Source: Nitrospirota bacterium (GTDB lineage Bacteria; Nitrospirota; Nitrospiria; JACQBW01). Taken from it: 64,000 nucleotides of DNA. The stretch covers positions 1-64,000 of the forward strand of contig JACQBW010000001.1 in assembly GCA_016194305.1 (NCBI GenBank). The letters are read 5' to 3'. Below, in pieces: positions 9,016-15,573 of the stretch. The notes beneath the pieces are model-generated. The model worked only from the letters and a program-made list of their open reading frames with translations. It was not told the DNA's origin and made no database searches. Position numbers and translations under genes: made by a program. Numbering within the stretch: position 1 is the stretch's first letter; each line of letters opens with the position of its first letter.

Positions 9016-9735
9016 TTATGATCCTTTATTTTGTGAAAAAGTACAAGTAATTTCAACGGATAGAGATGGATAGTCCGCAGGGAGCTGGCCGAATCTGCGA
9101 GATTCAAATATCGCCCTCAGCGCAGCCATATCGAAGTAGGAATCTTTGGAACTTTTTACAATTTTAGGATTTTTGATGATACCGTTTTTAAGGACTTCAA
9201 ACGAGACCGTCACTTCTTTCGGAGTTCCGTTGAAAACAGGAGGATTGAAGTTCAGGTCGACTGTTCTCTTCATTCGTTCAACATAGGTCGGATCGATTTC
9301 AGACAGAGGCGCGATGTCAACTTTTTGAGGTTCGATCAACGGCTCCGGACTTCCTTTTTTTTCCTCGATCCGGGGAGGCTCCGGAGGTTCAATTTTCTTT
9401 TGAACCGGTTGTTCCATATCCGGGATATTTTTCGCCTTGGAAGGTATTCTCTTCGGCGGCGGGAGAACTGATTTGAATGCAGGCTTGTTACGTAACGGGG
9501 GCAGCGAAGCCACTTTCTTGGGCGGTAGGGGTATTTGAACCGGTTCTATCTTCTTTTTCGATTCGGGTTGATACCTGGAAAGATTCACCCACTGCACCGA
9601 GAGCGGCTTCGGCCTGGCAATAGGATGTTGCCATTTGAGAGTTTGAAAGAGATAAAGACTTGTCATAAGCAGGAAATGGAACACAATTGAAATGTAGACC
9701 ATCTGCTTCATGTGAAGTGACGTGAAAGTCATCAC
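9016..9735 (-). CDS. tolA: TolA/TonB-like energy-transducing protein
   Basis: A 239-residue protein with one N-terminal membrane helix (about residues 10-30), a Pro/Lys/Glu-rich periplasmic spacer (IPLPPKKVASLPPL, EPPEPPRIEEKK) and a C-terminal TonB/TolA fold (VTVSFEVLKNGIIKNPKIVK ... DMAALRAIFESRRFGQLPADY). It carries proton-motive energy from TolQR to the outer membrane. It overlaps tolR by 4 bp (ATGA type). The spacer is Pro-rich as in TonB rather than the long Ala-rich helix of enteric TolA, so TonB would also be a possible name, but the operon supports Tol. Confidence 0.85.
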   Translation of the reverse strand: MMTFTSLHMKQMVYISIVFHFLLMTSLYLFQTLKWQHPIARPKPLSVQWVNLSRYQPESKKKIEPVQIPLPPKKVASLPPLRNKPAFKSVLPPPKRIPSKAKNIPDMEQPVQKKIEPPEPPRIEEKKGSPEPLIEPQKVDIAPLSEIDPTYVERMKRTVDLNFNPPVFNGTPKEVTVSFEVLKNGIIKNPKIVKSSKDSYFDMAALRAIFESRRFGQLPADYPSLSVEITCTFSQNKGS

Positions 9736-10145
9736 GGTTTAGGAATCATATTTTCTGATTCTGTCACCATTCCGAGTCGTTCAATACCTGCCTTCTTGAT
9801 GATATCCATGACCTGTACCACAATGCCATAGGGGACATCCCGATCCGCCCTGAGGAACAGGTTCACATCGGGATTCTTGTCTTTAAGAGAAGTAAGCGAC
9901 CTTTCCAGTTCGCGCAGCGAAACGATTCTGGAATCCAGGTAAATTTGTCGATCTTTTAATACAGATACCGTCTTTCCTTCCTCAGATTTGATCGAGTTGA
10001 CTTCGGATTTGGGCAATTTCAGTGCAATGCCACGGTACAAAAGAGGAGCCGTGACCATAAATATAATCAAAAGGACCAGAACAACGTCGACCAGGGGAAC
10101 GACGTTGATTTCCGCCATATATTTTTTAGGTTCATTGAAATTCAT
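9732..10145 (-). CDS. tolR: Biopolymer transport protein TolR/ExbD
   Basis: A 137-residue ExbD/TolR protein. A single N-terminal helix contains the conserved INVVPLVDVVLVLLIIFM, in which the Asp (about residue 19) is the proton-relay residue. The periplasmic part includes VNLFLRADRDVPYGIVVQVMDIIKKAG. It forms the channel with TolQ and overlaps both neighbours by 4 bp. The start MNFNEPKKYMAEINVVP is typical. Confidence 0.93.
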   Translation of the reverse strand: MNFNEPKKYMAEINVVPLVDVVLVLLIIFMVTAPLLYRGIALKLPKSEVNSIKSEEGKTVSVLKDRQIYLDSRIVSLRELERSLTSLKDKNPDVNLFLRADRDVPYGIVVQVMDIIKKAGIERLGMVTESENMIPKP

Positions 10146-10846
10146 TTCGAGGCGGCATGAGATTGCGTTGAAGTCTTGGAATGTTCTTCAAAGAAAAGGA
10201 TCAGCTCTTCAGAAAACCCTTCCATCTGAGAATCCATGATTCGCAGGGAATTCAAGAAATAGTTATAGGCGATCACAGCGGGAATCGCGGTCAGCAAGCC
10301 AGCCGCAGTCGCGACAAGGGCCTCGGCGACGCCGGGTGCGACGGCGGCTATGTTAGCCGAGCCGATCTGACTGATGTTCTGAAATGCATCGATAATTCCC
10401 AGTACAGTTCCGAACAGACCGATAAACGGAGAAATATTTCCGATAATGGCGAAATAGGAAAGATAGCTTTCAAGAGAAACCAGCTCCTCGTTCCTGATTG
10501 TTTTAAGGACCCGGCCGAGGTTCCTGAAGACGGGTTCCGGCGTTGTCTCATGCCGGATATCTATTTCAAGCTGATCAGAAAGAATCCCTTTTCGCTGAAG
10601 TCTTTTGAGAGAACCCAGGTATAACATCGCAAGAGGGGATTCCTTGTGTCGGAGTGCCCCCTTTTTCAATGCAACAGGGTCTTCGCCTTTTTTAAAATCA
10701 TGAAGAAATAATCTTGTGGCCTTTTTGACTCGCGAAAATACACGAAATTTATAGAAAATTCCGGCCCATGAAAAGATCGAAAAGAAAAGAAGTATAATAA
10801 GGACGGTAAGGGTGATGTAAGAGGCAGTGAGGATTAAATCAACCAA
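10142..10846 (-). CDS. tolQ: Proton channel protein TolQ/ExbB
   Basis: A 234-residue MotA/TolQ/ExbB family protein with three membrane helices: about residues 8-30, SPFIGLFGTVLGIIDAFQNI (about 140-165) and VAPGVAEALVATAAGLLTAIPAVIAYN (about 175-200). The last contains the conserved Ala/Thr-rich proton path. It uses the proton motive force with TolR. The start is TTG 10846 with no strong ribosome-binding site. The gene begins 50 bp after tRNA-Asp on the same strand, with no clear terminator between, so read-through from the tRNA promoter is possible. Confidence 0.92.
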   Translation of the reverse strand: MVDLILTASYITLTVLIILLFFSIFSWAGIFYKFRVFSRVKKATRLFLHDFKKGEDPVALKKGALRHKESPLAMLYLGSLKRLQRKGILSDQLEIDIRHETTPEPVFRNLGRVLKTIRNEELVSLESYLSYFAIIGNISPFIGLFGTVLGIIDAFQNISQIGSANIAAVAPGVAEALVATAAGLLTAIPAVIAYNYFLNSLRIMDSQMEGFSEELILFFEEHSKTSTQSHAASK

Positions 10847-10896
10847 TATCTTCTCTGTCGGTAAACCTTATTCTCTAAACGGCTTCATTCATATGG

Positions 10897-10970
10897 CGGG
10901 GCCGACGAGGATCGAACTCGCGACCTCCGCCGTGACAGGGCGGCGCTCTAACCAGCTGAGCTACGGCCCC
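10897..10970 (-). tRNA. tRNA-Asp (anticodon GTC)
   Basis: A 74-nt cloverleaf. The acceptor GGGGCCG pairs with CGGCCCC, the D arm is GCTC...GAGC, the anticodon stem CCGCC/GGCGG encloses loop CTGTCAC (anticodon GTC), and the T arm is GCGAG-TTCGATC-CTCGT. The discriminator is G and CCA is not encoded. Confidence 0.97.
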
Positions 10971-11015
10971 GAAATTCCATGATAAACAAGCGTCTAAAAA
11001 CAGCAGTTAAACTGA

Positions 11016-11088
11016 TAGGCGGAACAGGGATTGAACCTGTGACCTTCGGCTTGTAAGGCCGACGCTCTGCCAACTGAGCTATCCGCCC
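11016..11088 (-). tRNA. tRNA-Val (anticodon TAC)
   Basis: A 73-nt cloverleaf. The acceptor GGGCGGA pairs with TCCGCCT (first pair G-U), the D arm is GCTC...GAGC, the anticodon stem TCGGC/GCCGA encloses CTTACAA (anticodon TAC), and the T arm is ACAGG-TTCAATC-CCTGT. The discriminator is A with no encoded CCA. It lies 45 bp upstream of tRNA-Asp in the same direction, so the two are probably one transcript. Confidence 0.97.
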
Positions 11089-11135
11089 GACAAGCCCCTT
11101 AAAGGGATTCAGGAGTTCAGAGTTTTCAAAACCTT

Positions 11136-11164
11136 TTGCATCTCGAATTTAAATTCGATAGAAT
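11136..11164 (+). promoter_or_regulatory. Promoter with a 16-bp palindromic operator-like spacer
   Basis: A good sigma-70-type promoter for the downstream propeller gene: -35 TTGCAT (11136-11141), exactly 17 bp, then -10 TAGAAT (11159-11164). The spacer holds a perfect 16-bp palindrome, TCGAATTTAAATTCGA (11143-11158), where a dimeric repressor could block RNA polymerase. The regulator is unknown. Confidence 0.5.
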
Positions 11165-11184
11165 ACTAACAATTTTATTTTTCA

Positions 11185-12342
11185 ATGTCAATCTTAATCA
11201 AATTTTTCAAGGTATTTACTCCCATTTTGAGACCTCTCGCAATCGCTTTTATCTTTATATTTCATTTGTTTTTTACCCTGCCGGTACAGAGTCAGGAGGA
11301 ACCCCGGCTTTCACCGGTTCCCCTCTTCACCAATTTTGACACCGGAGCAAATGTCCGGGCCCTTGCGATGGATGGCGAAACCCTCTGGATCGGGCTGTCA
11401 AACGGAATCATCAAATACGATACGGGTGCCAAAGGGGACAAAGACGCCTACGAAATCTATACAGTCCGATCGACAAACCATGCATTTTTGAGTAATGGAA
11501 TATTCAAAATCAAAATTGATGACAAAAATAATAAATGGTTCGCGACTTACGGAGGGGGACTGGTTGAGTTCAACGGCACCCTTTGGAGAGTCTTTACTCC
11601 TTATGGCATGGGTTCCACAGATTATGGAAAGGGCTGGACTCAGTTTAAAGAGGGCCATGGATTGGGAGATCTTTGGGCTTACGACATCCATTTTTCTAAA
11701 GATAAAATGTGGGTCGCCACCTGGAAAGGGGCTTCGGTTTTTAACGGCAGTTCATTTCAAACTTTTTCGACACAGGAAGGCCTCCCTGACAAATGGATCT
11801 ATGCCATTGGAGAGGAAAAGGATGGCTCACTCTGGTTCGGCACGGAAGGAGGCGTTTCTCACTACAAGGGCTCCCGCTGGATCAACTATAACCACCTCGA
11901 TGGACTAGGCAGCGAGATCAAGGATCCTGTCCTCTCTTCTCACGATGAAGGGAGCTCCTATCACCATTCCACATCGGGTAAATTGATCATGACTTCCAAT
12001 CCCAACTACGTCCTGACACTGGTCATTGACTCCGAAAATAATAAATGGTTTGGGACCTGGGGCGGCGGGATCAGTAAATTTGACGGGAAAAGCTGGAAAA
12101 ACTACACGCAATCGGACGGTTTGGGAGGAAATTTCATCAATGCTCTGGCATTTGACTCAGGAGGAAGACTCTGGGCAGGTACCAACGGGGGCGCAAGCTA
12201 CTTTGATGGGAAAATATGGAAAACCATCAATGAAAAGGATGGTCTTCTCAACAACAATGTATTCGCCATCGCGTTCGATCCTGCCGGAAATAAATATTTC
12301 GGAACGTGGAAGGGACTTTCCAAAATGGAACACTTTCCGTAA
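11185..12342 (+). CDS. Secreted two-component-regulator-propeller (Reg_prop) protein
   Basis: A 385-residue protein with a signal peptide (MSILIKFFK, hydrophobic core, cleavage near LPVQSQ). The rest is a beta-propeller of Reg_prop-type blades with recurring NNKWFATYGGGLVEFNG, GSLWFGTEGGVSHYKG, NNKWFGTWGGGISKFDG, RLWAGTNGGASYFDG and NKYFGTWKGLSKM. Such blades usually form the sensor of hybrid histidine kinases, but here no kinase or membrane anchor follows, so it is probably a free periplasmic or secreted propeller. No ligand can be predicted. There is no clear ribosome-binding site before ATG 11185. It converges on the following SDR gene with 15 bp between stops. Confidence 0.75.
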   Translation: MSILIKFFKVFTPILRPLAIAFIFIFHLFFTLPVQSQEEPRLSPVPLFTNFDTGANVRALAMDGETLWIGLSNGIIKYDTGAKGDKDAYEIYTVRSTNHAFLSNGIFKIKIDDKNNKWFATYGGGLVEFNGTLWRVFTPYGMGSTDYGKGWTQFKEGHGLGDLWAYDIHFSKDKMWVATWKGASVFNGSSFQTFSTQEGLPDKWIYAIGEEKDGSLWFGTEGGVSHYKGSRWINYNHLDGLGSEIKDPVLSSHDEGSSYHHSTSGKLIMTSNPNYVLTLVIDSENNKWFGTWGGGISKFDGKSWKNYTQSDGLGGNFINALAFDSGGRLWAGTNGGASYFDGKIWKTINEKDGLLNNNVFAIAFDPAGNKYFGTWKGLSKMEHFP

Positions 12343-12357
12343 CGAAGAAGATGCCGC

Positions 12358-13110
12358 TCAGGTATAAAGGGACTTCCCCCCATCCACGGTAAAAATCTGC
12401 CCGGTAATATATTCCCCTTTTGTCGCCAGATAAACGACCAGATCGGATACCTCTTCGGGTCTCCCATATCGTCTGAGGGGAATTTTAGTCAGCGGTGGGG
12501 GCGGAAATACTTTTTCAAGAATCGGATCAGGGATTTCAATATAACCTGGAGCAACGGCATTCACCCGGACATGGGGAGCCAATCCCTTGGCAAGGCATTT
12601 TGTCAACATAATCACCCCCGCCTTCGACACGCTGTAAGGCGTTTCATTGACCCAGGGCTGGACTCCTCCCAGCGAGGCGATGTTGATGATGATTCCTGAA
12701 CGTCGATTCATCATATGCGCGCCGACTTCACGGGAACAAAGAAAGGTTCCTTTCAGATTGGTATCGATGGTCTTGTCCCAAATCGATTCCGTCAGTTTTT
12801 CAAAAGGTATTTGAGAGAAGATTGCGGCATTGTTGACGAGGAGATCGATGGATCCGAAATGATCCAGCGTTTTCTTAACCAGGCCATGAACCTGATCAGA
12901 GTTGGATACATCCGCTCCATAGGTCATCACCCGTCTTCCCATCTCCCTGATTTCGGATGCGGTCTTTTGTGCGGAGCCTTCGGATTGGAAATAATTGACC
13001 ATGACGTCAAAACCCTCTTTGGCAAGAGCCAAACTGATATTGCGTCCCAGTCTTCTGCCGCCTCCCGTGACTAAAGCTGTTTTTCTCGCTCCTGACATGA
13101 TTTTACTCAC
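12358..13110 (-). CDS. Short-chain dehydrogenase/reductase (FabG/pteridine-reductase-like)
   Basis: A 250-residue classical SDR. TGGGRRLGRNIS near residue 15 has the RxGR form of cofactor loop seen in NADP-dependent pteridine-reductase-like members. NNAAIF, a Ser near INIASLGG and the catalytic YSVSK complete the active site; the C-terminus GQIFTVDGG is family-typical. The substrate is unknown. The start is GTG 13110 or ATG 13098; neither has a strong ribosome-binding site. The gene follows the flavin reductase by 10 bp and is probably co-transcribed with it. Confidence 0.85.
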   Translation of the reverse strand: MSKIMSGARKTALVTGGGRRLGRNISLALAKEGFDVMVNYFQSEGSAQKTASEIREMGRRVMTYGADVSNSDQVHGLVKKTLDHFGSIDLLVNNAAIFSQIPFEKLTESIWDKTIDTNLKGTFLCSREVGAHMMNRRSGIIINIASLGGVQPWVNETPYSVSKAGVIMLTKCLAKGLAPHVRVNAVAPGYIEIPDPILEKVFPPPPLTKIPLRRYGRPEEVSDLVVYLATKGEYITGQIFTVDGGKSLYT

Positions 13111-13120
13111 TTTTCGCTAG

Positions 13121-13813
13121 CTAATAATTTAATAAAATTTGCTCCGGTTTCAATCCCACCCGGATTAATTCCTCCCTGCTTTGATCGATCATCTCTTTCA
13201 TTCCGACAAGAAGGGCGACGCACTTTTCAGGATCAGGAATGGCATCGGAAAAATGGGACTGAACAAAACCCGTTCTCCCCGCCCACTCTGAATCGGGGGT
13301 TGTGACGGTCAGGAAGACCTGAATATCTTTCTTACGCAGGTCCCGAATTTCGTCCCGGTAGCAGAGATGGGCAGGTGTCAGCGCACCATAGTAAAGGTGA
13401 ACATACCGGAAGTCAGATCTTCGCCTGACAATGGAACGAAAAACCGAACGGAGCGGCGCAATGCCGGTTCCGACCCCGATCAAAAGAAGATGCTTCCCTT
13501 TGTATTGATCGATTGGAAAACCCTTTCCCTGGGGTCCCTCAACCCAAAGACTCTCTCCCGGCTTCATACCAACCAGCTTCTCCCCGATTCCTGCTGATTT
13601 CTTAATCAGGAATTCCAGGCTTCCTTCGTCTTCAGGCGCCGATGAAATGGCGAAATAGGCACCCTTGTCGACTCCGGTCAGGAAAAGCGTCACAAATTGC
13701 CCGGTCATAAACTTAAACGAATCAGATGGATTTTTCCATTCCAGTTTAAGATGACAGATCGTCCCGTCGTAGTACGGATGAATCTCCCTGACGCTCATCT
13801 CAATCTTTGCCAT
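13121..13813 (-). CDS. Ferredoxin-NADP reductase-type FAD oxidoreductase
   Basis: A 230-residue FNR-fold protein. The N-terminal FAD barrel contains GQFVTLFL and AYFAISSAP (a variant of RxYS/T), and the NAD(P) domain contains LLIGVGTGIAPLRSVFRSI and YYGALTPAHLCYRDE. There is no plant-type 2Fe-2S cysteine cluster, so it needs an external electron carrier or acts as a domain-only flavin reductase. It shuttles electrons between NAD(P)H and an iron-sulfur or haem partner; the partner is not evident here. Confidence 0.82.
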   Translation of the reverse strand: MAKIEMSVREIHPYYDGTICHLKLEWKNPSDSFKFMTGQFVTLFLTGVDKGAYFAISSAPEDEGSLEFLIKKSAGIGEKLVGMKPGESLWVEGPQGKGFPIDQYKGKHLLLIGVGTGIAPLRSVFRSIVRRRSDFRYVHLYYGALTPAHLCYRDEIRDLRKKDIQVFLTVTTPDSEWAGRTGFVQSHFSDAIPDPEKCVALLVGMKEMIDQSREELIRVGLKPEQILLNY

Positions 13814-13895
13814 AACCGGCTTTCTCGAAGCGTTAATATTTGACGGATAAATTGCCGTTTGAATATAACATGAATAAAAGCAATTTTTCTACCCC

Positions 13896-13926
13896 TTGAC
13901 TTTGGGAAATTCGGGATTACTGATAA
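13896..13926 (+). promoter_or_regulatory. Possible promoter of the hsp20 gene
   Basis: TTGACT (13896-13901) and TGATAA (13921-13926) are 19 bp apart upstream of hsp20. The CCCCTTGACTTT context also looks somewhat like a heat-shock -35 (CTTGAAA). The call is weak because the spacing is long. Confidence 0.25.
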
Positions 13927-13969
13927 GTACAAGGTGGAAACATTTCAAATTTAATATGGAGGAATCAAA

Positions 13970-14419
13970 ATGACACTTATAAAATGGTCCCCTTTCAGAG
14001 AGTTGACCGCTCTTCAGGGGAGAATGAATAAATTTATGGAAGATCCTTTTCTCAGCCTGCCCATTGCCTTTGAGAAGGGTGAAGGAGTCGACTGGGTACC
14101 CTCGGTCGATATTTTTGAAAAAGAGAACGCCCTTGTCTTAAGGGCCGAACTTCCAGATATGGAAATGTCGGATATCGACATTAGCGTCGATGCCAATACG
14201 CTCCAGATTAAGGGAAACAGGAAACTGGCGCATGAGGATAAGAAAGAGAATTATCACCGTATTGAACGCGTCTATGGCGCATTTAGCCGTACTTTTACGA
14301 TTCCGGATTTTGTTTCTCTGGATAAAATCGAAGCAACTTATGATAAGGGTGTCCTAACGATAACCTTGCCTAAGAAAGAGGAAGTTAAACCGAAAAAAAT
14401 CAAGATCGATATAAAATAA
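13970..14419 (+). CDS. Small heat-shock protein, Hsp20 family
   Basis: A 149-residue alpha-crystallin-domain protein. The N-terminus is MTLIKWSPFRELTALQGRMNKF. The crystallin domain starts at WVPSVDIFEKENALVLRAELP and ends with YDKGVLTITLPKKEE, and a Lys-rich KPKKIKIDIK tail carries the I-x-I motif that docks neighbouring subunits. It is an ATP-independent holdase against aggregation. A strong GGAGGA lies upstream of ATG 13970. Its neighbour is an RpoH-like sigma factor. Confidence 0.93.
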   Translation: MTLIKWSPFRELTALQGRMNKFMEDPFLSLPIAFEKGEGVDWVPSVDIFEKENALVLRAELPDMEMSDIDISVDANTLQIKGNRKLAHEDKKENYHRIERVYGAFSRTFTIPDFVSLDKIEATYDKGVLTITLPKKEEVKPKKIKIDIK

Positions 14420-14560
14420 GAACAGTCTATCGAGTTTAAATCCTGACCGATGACAAGGGGTGAATTGCCCCCGACGGACGCCTCCTTTTTTGAGCTCTTC
14501 AGAAGCGGATCGCCAGGCTGGTGTCGGACGCGGTCATGAACCCCTTATCGGCGGCTCAGG

Positions 14561-15457
14561 TTATTCAGAAATCAGCTTAAAGTCTTTGATCTCCTTTGCC
14601 ATATAGCGCTTCATATTCTTCAGGATCTTTTCCTCAAGCTGGCGCGCCCTTTCTTTGGAAATATGGTTCTTTTTGGCAATTTCAAGGAGTGTTAACGGCT
14701 CTTCCGACAGAATCCGGGACTGAAGAATTTCCTGATCTCTTGCATTGAGCGTCTCCTGAAAGGAAAGGAGTTTTTCATGAAAGAGACTTTTTAATTCTTC
14801 GCCGGCAATCTGGTCATCCAGCATCTCCTCTCCTGAAGGAAGATTGGCTCCAACCGCTTCTTCGCTCTCGTCATGTGCGGGCGCATCAAGGGAAACCTCC
14901 CAACTCCCCATTCTCTGATCCATCTCGACGACCTCTTTCTCTTTTACTTGAAGCGTCTCCGCTAGAAGTTTGACGTCGGGATCGTAACCCAGGGCACGAA
15001 GCTTTTGTTTTTCCTTCTGGAGATTGTAGAAAAGTTTTCTTTGCGCCTGGGTCGTTCCCACCTTCACCAGGCGAAAGTTATTAATGATATGCCGAAGGAT
15101 AAATGCCCTGATCCACCAGGCAGCATAAGTTCCGACCCGGATCCCCTTGTAGGGATCAAATTTCTTGATGGCCACCATCAAGCCAATATTGCCTTCCTGA
15201 ATCAGATCCATGACGGGAAAAGAACCCTGCCGGTATTCCATGGCAATAAAATAAACCATTCTTAAATGTGAAAGGATCAATTTTGATATGGCATCCGTAT
15301 CGCCCTGCTCTCGATAGCGTCGCGCCAGATCGACCTCTTCCTCGCGGGATAAAAAGGGATATTTCCGGATTTCAGACAGGTATTTTTTGAGCGGGTCAAA
15401 GGGAACAACACCACGATCCTCTTCCGCAACGGGATCTAAAATCGGTAGCCCGCTCAT
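14561..15457 (-). CDS. rpoH: RNA polymerase sigma factor, RpoH (sigma-32)-like
   Basis: About 298 residues of a group-3 sigma-70 family factor. Region 1.2/2 begins at DPLKKYLSEIRKYPFLSREEEVDLARRY. Region 2 has DLIQEGNIGLMVAIKKFDPYKGIRVGTYAAWWIRA, and region 4.2 has TLLEIAKKNHISKERARQLEEKI. QRKLFYNLQK matches the RpoH box, which argues for a heat-shock factor rather than a housekeeping one. I chose ATG 15457 because AAGGA sits 6 nt upstream. An upstream ATG 15481 and GTG 15490 are also in frame, but a candidate -10 (TAAAAT, 15496-15491) would place transcription start too close for them unless leaderless. Confidence 0.85.
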   Translation of the reverse strand: MSGLPILDPVAEEDRGVVPFDPLKKYLSEIRKYPFLSREEEVDLARRYREQGDTDAISKLILSHLRMVYFIAMEYRQGSFPVMDLIQEGNIGLMVAIKKFDPYKGIRVGTYAAWWIRAFILRHIINNFRLVKVGTTQAQRKLFYNLQKEKQKLRALGYDPDVKLLAETLQVKEKEVVEMDQRMGSWEVSLDAPAHDESEEAVGANLPSGEEMLDDQIAGEELKSLFHEKLLSFQETLNARDQEILQSRILSEEPLTLLEIAKKNHISKERARQLEEKILKNMKRYMAKEIKDFKLISE

Positions 15458-15538
15458 TTCATGTCCTTCAAGATCATCCATAATATGCACATTTTACCAT
15501 ATCCAAATGGTACGAATCGAAGCAAAAATGGGGACAAT

Positions 15539-15567
15539 TTGTCTTCCCTCTCCTCCTGGGCTATAAT
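15539..15567 (+). promoter_or_regulatory. Promoter of polX, placing transcription start at the ATG
   Basis: TTGTCT (15539-15544), 17 bp, TATAAT (15562-15567). The polX ATG begins only 7 nt after the -10 box, so transcription should start at or next to the A of the start codon, giving a leaderless mRNA. There is no usable ribosome-binding site. Confidence 0.55.
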
Positions 15568-15573
15568 AGGGCC

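Noticed and set aside
14455-14494. A rho-independent terminator after hsp20
   Set aside because: GGGG...CCCC (14457-14471) is followed by T6 only 15 nt later, so the geometry is wrong.
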